From Flavobacterium sp. MC2016-06 (lineage in GTDB: Bacteria > Bacteroidota > Bacteroidia > Flavobacteriales > Flavobacteriaceae), in the NCBI RefSeq assembly GCF_009711165.2, contig NZ_WMID02000017.1, forward strand, positions 1-64,000: DNA of 64,000 nucleotides, given 5' to 3'. Positions 32,895-42,480 of the stretch are shown piece after piece (positions within the stretch are counted from its first letter, which is position 1; every line of letters starts with the position of its first letter). The translations under genes were made by a program, and so were the position numbers. The notes beneath the pieces are model-generated. The model worked only from the letters and a program-made list of their open reading frames with translations, did no database searches and had not been told where the DNA came from.

Positions 32895-32950
32895 TTTGCA
32901 AATGTAAACAGTTCTGTATACATTTGCAAGTGTAAACAGATCGGTTTACA
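32895..32950. promoter_or_regulatory. Divergent tetR/SDR promoters with two tandem operators
   Basis: Plus strand: TTTG (32895-32898), 20 nt, TACATTTG (32919-32926). Minus strand -7: TACATTTG (32906-32899). Operator O1 GTAAACAGTTCTGTATAC (32904-32921) sits between -33 and -7; operator O2 TGTAAACAGATCGGTTTACA (32931-32950) covers the plus-strand start point. Centres are 28 bp apart. TGCAAATGTA/TACATTTGCA is a further outer inverted repeat. Confidence 0.82.
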
Positions 32951-33001
32951 ATCTTAATTAGATTTAAACCAATCAAAATAAAGAACTTAAAATATAAAAT
33001 C

Positions 33002-33802
33002 ATGAAAACAAACAACGAATTGGGTACTGCAGTAGTAACTGGAGCATCATCTGGATTAGGAAAAGCATTTGCTGAAAAACTGGCAAAAAAAGGTTACGAT
33101 TTAAAATTGGTAGCGCGCCGCGAAGAAAGATTAATTGAGCTTGCCGAAAACCTTCGCGCTAAATACGGTGTAACGGTTACCAATTATGTAGCAGACTTAA
33201 GTCTTGCTGCAGATTTAGAAAAAGTAGCCACCGCAATTCAAAACGATGCATCAATTACTTTATTAATTAATAACGCTGGAACTTCTACCCTTGCTGCATC
33301 AACACAGACTTCTGTTGCTAAACAAAAAGAAATGGTCGATGTAAATATTACAGCTTTAATGTTATTGACTAATGCTGTTTTACCAGGATTTATAGCTCGT
33401 AACCAAGGAACTTTAATCAATATTGGTTCTGTTTTGGGCGCTTTTACTTTGCCTATAAGCAGTATTTACAGCGGAACAAAAGGATTTGTAGTACAATATA
33501 CTAGAGGTTTGCAGGAAGAAGTAAAAGGAACAAACATTAAAATTCAATTGGTAAATCCATCAATTACAGCAACTGAAATCTGGGAAGTTGGAGGTGTTCC
33601 GTTATCTGCACTTGATCAAGCAGCGATTATGTCAACCGAAGATTGTGTTGATGCCGCTCTTGCAGGTTTAGAATCTGGCGAATTGGCTACTTTCCCGTCT
33701 GTAAACAACCAAGAATTGATTGACGCTTACGAAGATGCTCGTATCAAACTATTTACAGGTTCACAAACCGGGAAACCTGCTGAACGTTATTTGCAGAATT
33801 AA
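33002..33802 (+). CDS. SDR-family oxidoreductase
   Basis: 266 residues. TGASSGLG cofactor motif near residue 13, basic RREERL after strand two suggesting NADPH, NNAG-type LINNAGTST, catalytic Ser in NIGSVLGAF and YSGTK with Tyr and Lys. Similar to the DltE/YqjQ-like branch. Its promoter carries both TetR operators, so it is the main regulated target of the divergent TetR. Confidence 0.87.
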   Translation: MKTNNELGTAVVTGASSGLGKAFAEKLAKKGYDLKLVARREERLIELAENLRAKYGVTVTNYVADLSLAADLEKVATAIQNDASITLLINNAGTSTLAASTQTSVAKQKEMVDVNITALMLLTNAVLPGFIARNQGTLINIGSVLGAFTLPISSIYSGTKGFVVQYTRGLQEEVKGTNIKIQLVNPSITATEIWEVGGVPLSALDQAAIMSTEDCVDAALAGLESGELATFPSVNNQELIDAYEDARIKLFTGSQTGKPAERYLQN

Positions 33803-33845
33803 TTTAACACGTTAGTCCCAATATCTCCACTTTTTATTCGTCTTT

Positions 33846-33947
33846 TTGTCATTTCGAGAAACGAGAAATCACACTCGTAACGCTACAAAGATTTGCGATT
33901 TTCTATAAGGAGTTTCTTGTGCTATTTCTCGTTCCTCGAAATGACAA
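33846..33947. repeat. Intergenic inverted repeat (TTTCGAG/CTCGAAATGAC family)
   Basis: TTGTCATTTCGAGAAACGAG near 33846 pairs with CTCGTTCCTCGAAATGACAA ending about 33946. The CTCGAAATGACAA tip recurs in the 37-kb tandem array and near 50710 and 55240. Confidence 0.78.
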
Positions 33948-33994
33948 GATTACGGAATACCGGATTCATTATAATTCTTTCTCTCTTTTTATTC

Positions 33995-34023
33995 AAAACC
34001 AGAAGTTTGTCGCTTCTGGTTTT
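33995..34023 (+). terminator. Intrinsic terminator
   Basis: Perfect 11-bp stem AAAACCAGAAG (33995-34005) with complement at 34013-34023 and a T-run. Confidence 0.9.
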
Positions 34024-34038
34024 TTGTTTTTAATTATT

Positions 34039-34068
34039 TTTGAAATACCAAAATAATGTTTAATTTTG
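34039..34068 (+). promoter_or_regulatory. Consensus Bacteroidota promoter
   Basis: TTTG (34039-34042), 18 nt, TAATTTTG (34061-34068). The start point would fall at about 34074, on the ATG of the 49-residue gene, so the message would be leaderless or use an internal ATG at 34124. Confidence 0.72.
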
Positions 34069-34072
34069 TAGG

Positions 34073-34222
34073 ATGAATAAGATAGTTGTAAATAAAAAAG
34101 CTGTTATTGAATCTGTTGCCAAAATGGCTGCAGATAAAGCTATCGTTCGTTCTTACTTGAAAGGCAAAGTTTCCTTAGAAATATTAAAAGAAAAAGGAAT
34201 CACTCTTGCCAAACCCCTATAA
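34073..34222 (+). CDS. 49-residue small protein, overlapped by the next gene
   Basis: MNKIVVNKKAVIESVAKMAA then a basic segment ending LKEKGITLAKPL. Basic and probably helical, no signal peptide. It ends 17 bp inside the next gene (34206), so the two are translationally coupled. Size, order and overlap resemble two-gene antitoxin/toxin-type or regulator/effector pairs, but I know of no function. An internal ATG at 34124 would give 32 residues. Confidence 0.7.
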   Translation: MNKIVVNKKAVIESVAKMAADKAIVRSYLKGKVSLEILKEKGITLAKPL

Positions 34223-34700
34223 TTACTTCTTCGACGAAACTACACAATCTTACCATTTTAAAACAAAAAATGATATAGATTATCGTGTGGCATTTATTAT
34301 TGATCATACTTTTAGTGCCGTTTCTGGTATTGAAATGAATAATATTTACCAAATTATTATTGAAAAAGTTGACGATAGATTAGAAAAATTTGACAGTCAA
34401 GTTTCTGCAACAGTTCAATTAATTGTTTTATCTTTTTTTGGAAACGCACAAAACGCAATGATTTACATTTGTGATGATACAGATCATAAAGGAAAAAAGA
34501 GATTTGATGCATTTGAAAGATGGTACAGAACTAGTACTTTTAACAATGACATTAAAAAAGTTAATAATGTGATTGTTTGTAATACTGATAATCAGGATTG
34601 GACTTTATATACTTCATTATTATATCATCAAAAAAACATTAATAAGAAGACAATAATAGAAGTATATCATACTTTACAAGAAATATTGAACGAAAAATAG
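34206..34700 (+). CDS. DUF6169-like protein of unknown function
   Basis: 164 residues from a TTG at 34206 (MPNPYNYFFDETTQSYHFKT). Middle: VAFIIDHTFSAVSGIEMNNI and IYICDDTDHKGKKRFDAFER, then LYTSLLYHQKNINKKTI. From memory this resembles Bacteroidota proteins called DUF6169; not verified. Soluble, no catalytic motif recognised. Its start overlaps the preceding 49-residue gene by 17 bp. High AT and Ile/Asn/Lys content suggest accessory DNA. Confidence 0.7.
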   Translation: MPNPYNYFFDETTQSYHFKTKNDIDYRVAFIIDHTFSAVSGIEMNNIYQIIIEKVDDRLEKFDSQVSATVQLIVLSFFGNAQNAMIYICDDTDHKGKKRFDAFERWYRTSTFNNDIKKVNNVIVCNTDNQDWTLYTSLLYHQKNINKKTIIEVYHTLQEILNEK

Positions 34701-34808
34701 AATCTCTGAGCTTTTCAACACATAAAATTGAACTTTTCAACAAAGCAGGAATTGAGTTTTATACTGAATTTTGCAAGTATAAAACGATAAGCAATTAAAT
34801 TAAAAAAC

Positions 34809-35456
34809 ATGAAAGTAATTATTACAGGTGCTACAGGAATGGTTGGTGAAGGTGTTTTATTAGAATGTCTTAACAATTATGCCGTAGAAAAAGTATTGAT
34901 GATTAATCGCAAACCTTCGGCGATTAAGCATCCAAAATTGGAAGAATTAATTGTTTTAGATTTTATGCAATTAAGTCGATATGCCGAAATCCTGCAAGAT
35001 TACGATGCTTGTTTTTATTGCGCCGGTGTAAGTTCTGTTGGAATGGACGAGGTAAAATATACCTATGTAACTTACGATACCACTTTGGCTTTTGCGAGAG
35101 CATTGTCTGAAATTAACCCCAATATGGTTTTTAATTTCGTTACCGGAAGCCACACAGACACTTCTGAAAACGGAAAAGTAATGTGGGCACGTGTAAAAGG
35201 TAAAACCGAAAACGATTTGATGAAACTGCCGTTTAGAGGGCAATATAATTTCCGCCCAGGATTCATGAAGCCTTTTAAACAATAGCAAAATGTAAAAACC
35301 ATTTTCAAACTTATCATTCCGCTTTTCCCGCTTTTGTTTCCTAAAAAATCTTTGACTCTAAAAGATGTCGGGCAAGCGATGATTAATACTGTGAAGGAAG
35401 GGTATCCTAAGCAGGTTTTGGAGATTGAGGATATTAAGATTTTGGCAGAATTATAG
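34809..35456 (+). pseudogene. NAD-dependent epimerase/dehydratase-like gene interrupted by one in-frame amber stop
   Basis: The frame begins ATG 34809 with the Rossmann motif ITGATGMVGEGV, and reads YNFRPGFMKPFKQ before a TAG at 35283-35285. The same frame continues without shift (QNVKTIFKLIIPL, KKSLTLKDVGQAMINTV, PKQVLEIEDIKILAEL) to a second stop at 35454-35456, giving a full protein of 215 residues. A single nonsense change therefore truncates it to 158 residues. Either a recent pseudogene or a sequencing artefact. Confidence 0.88.
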
Positions 35457-36940
35457 TTAGATTTAGTGTTTTTTCTTATTTAAAAACCTAATCGAAATCA
35501 ATAAAAAAGAACCAAAACGAGACAAAAAGAGTACTTCTTTTAACAAAAATCAATGTTCTATTTAGGGCATGAAAAATCAACATTATCTAGTTTTTAAGTG
35601 AATAAAACTCAAAGTAAAAATGATGTTACCGTGACAGACAAATACTTAAACCATCGCTAAAACAAAATAACTCTAAAATATTATTAATCAGTAATTAACA
35701 ATATTAAAAAGTTATTTATTAGATCAAAAATCATACTAAAAAATTCAAATCTATTTCAAAAAACAGGCATAAATTTAAAGATTTAATCAGCTCGAATTAA
35801 GAACATAAATTCAAACTATTTACTCTTTTTAAGCTTAATTTTTACTTATGTTTTTTAATTATTGAAACGAAAATAAAAGCAGTAAATATAGATATAAGGC
35901 ATTGAACTTGGAAAAAGCTGGACAAAAACAATGACAAAAGGGATATTAATGCTTTAAACATTAATTTATTGAGAGTCTATAAATCGAATTTGGGTTCCGG
36001 AAAAATCTATTTTATAAAATAAAAGTAAAACTTTAAATGATGAATCATAAATAGCTGTATTTATTATAATTAAAATAATAAATAATATCATTTTAAAATT
36101 CATCTTAAGAACTAAAAATTATTTATTTTAATGCCAAGCCAAGTTAAAATCTCAAACTAGCAAAACAGCAACTGCTGAAAACAAAAAAACATATACTCTT
36201 CACAGTTTTCAAATAAATAAGCTTTAAACCGCTAAAAACATCGTTTTGATACTCGTGCTTATATTTTTAATTTTATTGTCGCAATTCGCTTCTTTTGCAT
36301 CTCTAAACAGATTACCCAACATCTTTCTTGCCGTAGAATGCAGACATAAAACATCTCAATCCTAAATCGCAAATCAAAATTCACGATATTTAAACTGTTT
36401 TAGTAAATATTTCTGAAGTTCTCGTTGTATGTCGTTTTTAATTCTGACGGAATTTCTTTTCTCTAAAAAATTTTAATAAAATAAAATTGCCAGAACGTCT
36501 TGAAAAAATTTTAAAAGGATTTATTTCTTAAAAAAAGTTCGCTTGAAAAATCAAACAAGTCAAAATTAATTTGAGAAATGAAAATTGTTCCAAACAAAAA
36601 TTCAATCTGATTTTTTTGAAAATCTGATTTTAAAATAGATTTTTTTTAGATTTTTTTTCGGCCTTAAACGTGTTTTTAAATTGTCTTCAGATTATTTCAC
36701 GAAAGTGCTTCATTCATTGAAAAATATTAATCAATTACTTTATATGAATTAATTCAAAAAATTAATTTTCAACTACTTAAATAACCACTATAGATAAAAT
36801 CAATAGTAACAATACTCAAATATCGAACAAAAAACGAGTCCAAATCCAATTTTCATTCGCAATATTATCGTCTTTAAGAACCGAAAATTATGCAATTATA
36901 AAGCGAGCAGATTTGGTTAATTTTTTATTTCCATTTTTTT
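35457..36940. other. About 1.5 kb of gene-free AT-rich DNA
   Basis: No frame of useful length, RNA gene or clear repeat was recognised. Many short A/T runs and stop codons in every frame suggest long decay of a former gene region. Confidence 0.6.
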
Positions 36941-36944
36941 ATTG

Positions 36945-37950
36945 CTAACGAGAAATCTTCGTTTGCTGAATCTGATTTTGGAATTTCTTGCGATGATTCC
37001 TCCTCTTCGAAATGACAAACTTTAAATATAAATTTTGTGTGTGTTTAACTTTGTCAAAGTTTTAAACTTTGACAAAAATTTTCGTAACCCTATAAACTTC
37101 TTACTTCTCTCCTTCTGTAAACACTAGATCATAAATTGGGATGGAATTTAATTTCTGAGTTTCTTGTGCGATTTCTCGACTCCGCTCGAAATGACAAATT
37201 TTAAACATAAACTGTGCGTGTTTATCTTTGTCAAAGTTTTAAACTTTGGCAAAGATTATTGTACTACTAAAATTTCTTACTTCTCTACTTTTAAAAATAT
37301 TCGGATCACAAATTGAGCGGAATTTGATTTCTGAGTTTCTTGTGTGATTTCTCGACTTCGCTCGAAATGACAAATTTTAGACATAAACTCTGTGTGTTTA
37401 ACTTTGTCAAAGATTTAGACTTTGACAAAAATTTTCGTAATCCTAAAACTTCTTACTTTCTGTAAACACTAGATCATAAATTGGGATGGAATTTAATTTC
37501 TGAGTTTCTTGTGCGATTTCTCGACTCCGCTCGAAATGACAAATTTTAAACATAAACTGTGCGTGTTTAACTTTGTCAAAGATTTAAACTTTGACAAAAA
37601 TTTTCGTAATCCTAAAACTTCTTACTTTCTGTAAACACTAGATCATAAATTGGGATGGAATTTAATTTCTGAGTTTCTTGTGCGATTTCTCGACTTCGCT
37701 CGAAATGACAAATTTTAGATATAAACTCTGTGTGTTTAACTTTGTCAAAGTTTTAAACTTTGACAAAGATTTTCGTAATCCTAAAACTTCTTACTTTCTG
37801 TAAACACTAGATCATAAATTGGGATGGAATTTGATTTCTGAGTTTCTTGTGCGATTTCTCGACTTCGCTCGAAATGACAAATTTTAGATATAAACTCTGT
37901 GTGTTTAACTTTGTCAAAGTTTTGAACTTTGACAAAGTTTATCGTAATGC
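36945..37950. repeat. Six-unit tandem array, 169-179 bp period
   Basis: The marker CGAAATGACAA begins at 37008, 37187, 37363, 37532, 37701 and 37870 (spacings 179, 176, 169, 169, 169). From the second unit onward each carries GAGTTTCTTGTGYGATTTCTCGACTYCGCTCG-type sequence, then CTTTGTCAAAG..AAACTTTG.CAAAG fold-back arms. The last three units are nearly identical, so recent copying by slippage or unequal exchange is likely. Short frames inside are by-products. Confidence 0.92.
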
Positions 37951-38668
37951 TATAACTTCAAAACCGAAATATCTAAATCGTGATACAAGAGAATGCTCCA
38001 ATCTTCTTCTTTGGCTTGTTTCTCCCAGATTTGTCGCAATTCTTTTGCTTTTTTTCCGTCGAAATCACTTTTGTAGGCAATGTGAAATTTAATATACGAA
38101 TGCTGCGGGAGATTATCGGCGCCATAAAAATGGTTTCGCCATTTTCCTTGATCCAAAATACTTGGTGAAATGGCGTGTGTCCGCCAGTAACTTCATAAGA
38201 AATTGAGGGCGCAATAAAACCTTTGTCCTCCTCCATCCAATGAATGTTGGGTAAATTTTCTAGGCGTTTTAAAGTTTCTAAATCAAAAGAAGGATTTCCA
38301 ATCTGCGTTAAAGCATAATCGAATTCTCTTTTCTGAATATAAATTTCGGCATTAGGAAAAGTTAGTTCAGATGAATTAGTATTTAGAAACAAACCATCAA
38401 CATGATCTTTATGTACATGCGACAATAAAACTTTTGTAATCTCGGTTCTGTCTATATTTTCTTGATCCAATAATTGCTCCACTACTAATTTACGGTCGTT
38501 TTTCCAGCCATTTCCACCATCTAATACAATATAATCCTCATCGGTTATAACCAAAAAAGATTGTATTGACATTCTTATGCCTTCTAAATCTACTGCTTCG
38601 CTCAGCAATGTAAACTCTTTATTTTTATTGACTAAAAAATCCCCTTCTTTTAATGTAATAATCCTCAT
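37950..38668 (-). pseudogene. Metallo-beta-lactamase-fold hydrolase gene with a -1 frameshift
   Basis: From ATG 38668 the protein carries the MBL motif LLSHVHKDHVDG (HxHxDH) and later TGGHTPFHQVFWI. At the A5 run 38126-38130 (T5 on the coding strand, after GETIF) the frame breaks: it continues as an unrelated basic tail to 37973, while the sensible C-terminus (YGADNLPQHSYIKFHIAY, then KKAKELRQIWEKQAKEEDWS) is in the next frame to 37950. One extra T would restore a protein of about 239 residues. Likely pseudogene or homopolymer error. Confidence 0.85.
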
Positions 38669-38766
38669 AGTGTTGTTTTCCTTAAAACCTAAACTAATAA
38701 TAGGTTGTAAATACTTTTATTCGATTTTAAAGGTACTGAACTAAAAGAAAATCCCAACTATTATAT

Positions 38767-38929
38767 GCTACGATCTGGACACAAGTATAAAACAATACAA
38801 ATTTCACGAATTACCTCTAATTGGTTTGTGAAATTAATTTCACAAACGTAGGTTATCCGATTAAAATTTGTGCAAATTCGTGAAATCTGTGTTCAAATTA
38901 AATTATAATATTTGTGTCCAGACAGCAGC
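38767..38929. repeat. MITE-like element, copy 2
   Basis: About 163 bp, terminal inverted repeats TCTGGACACAAGTAT / complement of TCTGGACACAAATAT, and the same perfect 24-bp internal palindrome at 38824-38847. Closely similar along its length to 20239-20399. Lies between the frameshifted MBL gene and the reductase gene. Confidence 0.82.
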
Positions 38930-38966
38930 TATTATATTGGGATTTTAATTGTGTTTGAATGATCGT

Positions 38967-39980
38967 TTAAAACTTTATCGCAATTTTCCCGATCGTTTTA
39001 CCCGATTCTAATTGTTCGTGTGCTTTCTTAAAATTCTCTGCTGTAAGGCCATGAAAAGTTTCCTTTAGCGTAGATTTCAATGTTCCATCATCTAATAAAT
39101 CGGCTATTTTGTTTAAGATCGTATGTTGTTCCTGCATATCATCGGTTTGGTACATCGAGCGTGTGTACATTAATTCCCAAGAAAAAGAAACACTTTTGCT
39201 TTTCAATTTATTTAATGCTACAGGATCACTGCTTCCGGTAATAGATGCAATATGTCCTTGTGGTTTAATAAGTTCGACCATTGTATCCCAATACAAATTA
39301 GTGTCTACAAAATCTACAATAAAATCTACAAATTCATGTCCTGTTGCTCTTACAGATTCAATCAAGTTTTTATGATCTACTACAATATCAGCACCCATTT
39401 CTTTACACCACGCAATGGTTTCTGGGCGAGATGCTGTTGCAATAACGGTTAATCCAGCAATTTTTTTAGCCAGCTGGATTGCTATCGAACCTACTCCGCC
39501 CGCGCCACCAATAATCAAAATGGTTTTGCCTTTGTCTTTTTCGGGATTAATTCTAATGCGGTCAAATAAAATTTCCCAAGCTGTTAAACTTGTCAAAGGC
39601 ATTACGGCAGCTTCTTCTATACTCACCGATTTTGGCTTTTTGCCCACAATTCGTTCGTCAATAATTTGATATTCGGCATTGCTTCCTTGTTTGGTAATAT
39701 CGCCTGCGTAATACACTTCATCGCCAATTTCAAATAAACTCGTTTTTTCGCCAACCGCTTCAACAATCCCAAAGGCATCCCAGCCAATAATTTTTGGAGT
39801 TTCAAGAACGGTGTCTTTGGCGCTGTTCTGCCTTATTTTAAAATCGACTGGATTTACAGATACTGCGCTAATTTTGACCAATAAATCATGTGGTCCAGGA
39901 ATTGGTTTTACAGTTTCAAATGCTATAAAACTTTCTTTTTCTGTTATGGGTAACGATGTTTTAAATCCTATTGCTTTCAT
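38967..39980 (-). CDS. Zinc-binding alcohol dehydrogenase family / quinone reductase-like protein
   Basis: 337 residues, medium-chain reductase fold. N-terminal VNPVDFKIRQ, IIGWDAFGIVEAVG, and cofactor motif IIGGAGGVGSIAIQLAKKI; the end is GKIAIKF. It lacks the Cys/His zinc ligands of true alcohol dehydrogenases, as in NADPH:quinone reductases. It probably reduces quinones or enones with NADPH in the cytoplasm. Stands alone after the MITE-like element. Confidence 0.85.
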   Translation of the reverse strand: MKAIGFKTSLPITEKESFIAFETVKPIPGPHDLLVKISAVSVNPVDFKIRQNSAKDTVLETPKIIGWDAFGIVEAVGEKTSLFEIGDEVYYAGDITKQGSNAEYQIIDERIVGKKPKSVSIEEAAVMPLTSLTAWEILFDRIRINPEKDKGKTILIIGGAGGVGSIAIQLAKKIAGLTVIATASRPETIAWCKEMGADIVVDHKNLIESVRATGHEFVDFIVDFVDTNLYWDTMVELIKPQGHIASITGSSDPVALNKLKSKSVSFSWELMYTRSMYQTDDMQEQHTILNKIADLLDDGTLKSTLKETFHGLTAENFKKAHEQLESGKTIGKIAIKF

Positions 39981-40058
39981 TGTTTTTAAATTTTTAGTTT
40001 AAAATTCTATTACAAAGATAAGCGGTGTTAAAATCTTAAAATTGGTATAACTTCATTG

Positions 40059-40066
40059 TATATTTG
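40059..40066 (+). promoter_or_regulatory. -7 element of the GNAT gene
   Basis: TATATTTG fits TAnnTTTG, 74 nt before the ATG at 40141. Confidence 0.5.
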
Positions 40067-40140
40067 TACATATTCGTCGTATTTTTAATATTTCAAGAAA
40101 ACAATCCAAAAATCTCAAAACGACTTTTATTTTACAAAAA

Positions 40141-40698
40141 ATGATCATTAGAAAAGCAACTCTTCAAGATTCTAAAGCTATTGCATCTCTCCTATTAATT
40201 GCAATGGAGGAAATTGTATATTCTTTTATTCGTAAAAAAGACTTTGAACTTGCAAAGGCATTTTTACTTCATTTTGTTGAAAGTGAAAACAATCAATATT
40301 CGTATCAAAATTGTTTCGTTGTGGAAGAAGACCATAAAATTACGGGAGCGGTTAATATATATGATGGCGCAGCATTATTAGAATTAAGAAAACCTATTAT
40401 TGATTATGTGAGAAATAATTTCAATCCTGATTTTAATCCCGAAGTAGAAACTCAAAGCGGAGAATTCTATATAGATTCTATAGGTGTTAACCCAGAATAT
40501 CAAGGATTAGGCATTGGCTCAAAATTATTACAGTTTTTGATTGATAAATATTCGGTAAAAAACAATCTGACTTTAGGTTTATTGGTTGAAGAAGCTAATC
40601 CAAATGCAAAAAAGTTATATTTAAGATTAGGTTTTAAAAAGGTCGGGCATAAAAAACTAGCTGGAAAACACATGGAACATTTACAGCTAAAACCCTGA
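40141..40698 (+). CDS. GNAT family N-acetyltransferase
   Basis: 185 residues. The acetyl-CoA site appears as IDSIGVNPEYQGLGIGSKLL (motif A, QGLGIG), followed by LLVEEANPNAKKLYLRLGFK (motif B). The N-terminus MIIRKATLQDSKAIASLL is the usual first strand and helix. Acceptor substrate unknown; a metal-free cytoplasmic enzyme. A single gene with its own promoter. Confidence 0.87.
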   Translation: MIIRKATLQDSKAIASLLLIAMEEIVYSFIRKKDFELAKAFLLHFVESENNQYSYQNCFVVEEDHKITGAVNIYDGAALLELRKPIIDYVRNNFNPDFNPEVETQSGEFYIDSIGVNPEYQGLGIGSKLLQFLIDKYSVKNNLTLGLLVEEANPNAKKLYLRLGFKKVGHKKLAGKHMEHLQLKP

Positions 40699-40813
40699 TT
40701 GTTAAATTTTACAGCCTAAAAAATGAAATCAAAGAAAAGTGGTATGTTTGCAAAAAATTAAATAATACCACACTACATAAGGTTTTAAAGCGCCTTATCT
40801 TTAAAAAACATAT

Positions 40814-42376
40814 TTGAAATTTACTCTTAAAAATACCTTCTCGGGCCGTAACTTCTTTATTTTAGGAATTGTCTTTATCATTCTTACTTTACTTTCTACT
40901 TATATACTAAGCAGCTTAATTACGCAGGTTACCGAAAAAACAAATTCAGAAACTACACAGCGCGGTTTTCTGAAAAGACAGGAAATTGTTACGCAGGAAT
41001 TTTCGCGTTTGCTCCAGACTCAAAAAGAAGTAAATCAAATTCTAAAAATCAGTACACCTCAAAATTTATCTGATAATTTAAAAGTATTAGGCACCATACA
41101 TAATAATGGTAATATTGTTAAAAATACTTGGTTTCAGATTAATAATCAAAAAATCGAATTTACTACTTCTAAAAATAGTCCTGACTTAGAAGCGTTCATT
41201 CAAAAGCTTATTCTTAAGAATGATAATCTAACTGAGTTTAATACTATAGTGAATGATCGTGAAAACTTTTTTTGGCGTATTTATTTTAAAACAACTGCTA
41301 AAAACGGAATTATAGTAAAATATGGATATGATATTGATCTAAAATCACTGCAGTCTTATTTTTCTACGATTGATCAGAATACTCCAAATTATGCTTTTGT
41401 ATTTGATAAAAATGGAACGGTTCTTTATCATCCGGAAGTGAAAATTTTAAAAAAGAATATTTTTAAAATCACCAATATTTCGGCTGCCGATACCACTTTT
41501 GCAGATGCAGATAGTTTTAGCAAAAAAACTGCATTTTCTGAATTTCTGCAATTAGATATTGTCCGATATACAAAACGTCTGAATGTAAAAGGTACAAAAT
41601 GGTATGTCTGTGTTAACTTTCCTAAAGAAATTGCAAATGAAGATGTGACCTCGGTAAAAAAATATGCATCTCTTATTTATTTTATAACAACTGCTATTCT
41701 CGTTATTTTCTTTTATTTATTTACACTTTACAGCCGAAAAAACTTTCGCGAAAAATCAAATCTGGCAAAAGAGAAAAACAGACTCCGTGTTGAGAATGAA
41801 AAAATAAATAAGGAGAAAGCTTTAATTCAGTTACAGCAATTAAAGGAACAGATTAATCCGCATTTTTTATTCAATTCCTTGAATTCACTATATATGCTGA
41901 TTGACAGCGACACCAATGTGGCCCGAAAGTTTACTTTGAATCTTTCTAAGATTTACAGATACTTAATTAATCCGCCAATTCAAAACATTGTTACACTTCA
42001 GGAGGAATTGCTTTTTATAGAAAAATACATCTTTTTGCAGCAAACTAGATTTACGGCAGAATTTATTTTTACTATTAATATTGCCGATGAAAATGTTTTG
42101 TCTAAAAAGGTACCTTATCTATCTTTTCAGATTGCAATAGAAAATGCCATTAAACACAACATTGCTTCAGAAGAAACTCCTTTATCTATTACAATTGATA
42201 TTAAGGAAAATGAGGTAATCATTAGCAATAACTTAAACGAAAAGCCAAACTATGATATAGAGTCTAGGTTTGGTCATAAATACCTAGAAAGTATTTATAA
42301 TTACTATTCTAAAACCGATTTTAAAACGTACAAAAATGACGGATATTTCATCTGTATTTTACCACTTATCGGCTAA
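40814..42376 (+). CDS. LytS-type sensor histidine kinase with extracytoplasmic sensor domain
   Basis: 520 residues from a TTG; no ATG or GTG is available before the first membrane segment (residues 14-36), so TTG is the best choice. A periplasmic, probably PDC/Cache-like domain follows (about 37-285, with YAFVFDKNGTVLYHPE), then a second membrane helix, a coiled coil rich in Glu/Lys and the kinase core with KEQINPHFLFNSLNSLYMLI and IAIENAIKHN. First gene of the protease/SusCD locus; its likely partner is the LytTR regulator at 49850. Confidence 0.85.
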   Translation: MKFTLKNTFSGRNFFILGIVFIILTLLSTYILSSLITQVTEKTNSETTQRGFLKRQEIVTQEFSRLLQTQKEVNQILKISTPQNLSDNLKVLGTIHNNGNIVKNTWFQINNQKIEFTTSKNSPDLEAFIQKLILKNDNLTEFNTIVNDRENFFWRIYFKTTAKNGIIVKYGYDIDLKSLQSYFSTIDQNTPNYAFVFDKNGTVLYHPEVKILKKNIFKITNISAADTTFADADSFSKKTAFSEFLQLDIVRYTKRLNVKGTKWYVCVNFPKEIANEDVTSVKKYASLIYFITTAILVIFFYLFTLYSRKNFREKSNLAKEKNRLRVENEKINKEKALIQLQQLKEQINPHFLFNSLNSLYMLIDSDTNVARKFTLNLSKIYRYLINPPIQNIVTLQEELLFIEKYIFLQQTRFTAEFIFTINIADENVLSKKVPYLSFQIAIENAIKHNIASEETPLSITIDIKENEVIISNNLNEKPNYDIESRFGHKYLESIYNYYSKTDFKTYKNDGYFICILPLIG

Positions 42377-42480
42377 AAAAAACATTCACTCCCGAAAAAA
42401 AGCCACTCACTCCTTTTTGTTTTTTTTAACGTTTCGGATACAATAATTTTATCCCATAATTAACGTAAACTTAACTTTCT

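Noticed and set aside
32878..33015. 46-residue extension of the TetR gene
   Set aside because: It would translate through both operators and the promoter; homology begins at 32877.
35072..35317. Minus-strand frames opposite the interrupted epimerase gene
   Set aside because: They overlap sequence that is clearly coding on the plus strand.
36945..37950. CRISPR array
   Set aside because: Units of 169-179 bp are repeated along their whole length with no short fixed repeat and unique spacers, and no cas gene is present.
37847..38092. Plus-strand frame at the end of the tandem array
   Set aside because: It consists of repeat sequence plus the antisense of the frameshifted MBL gene; no protein family features.
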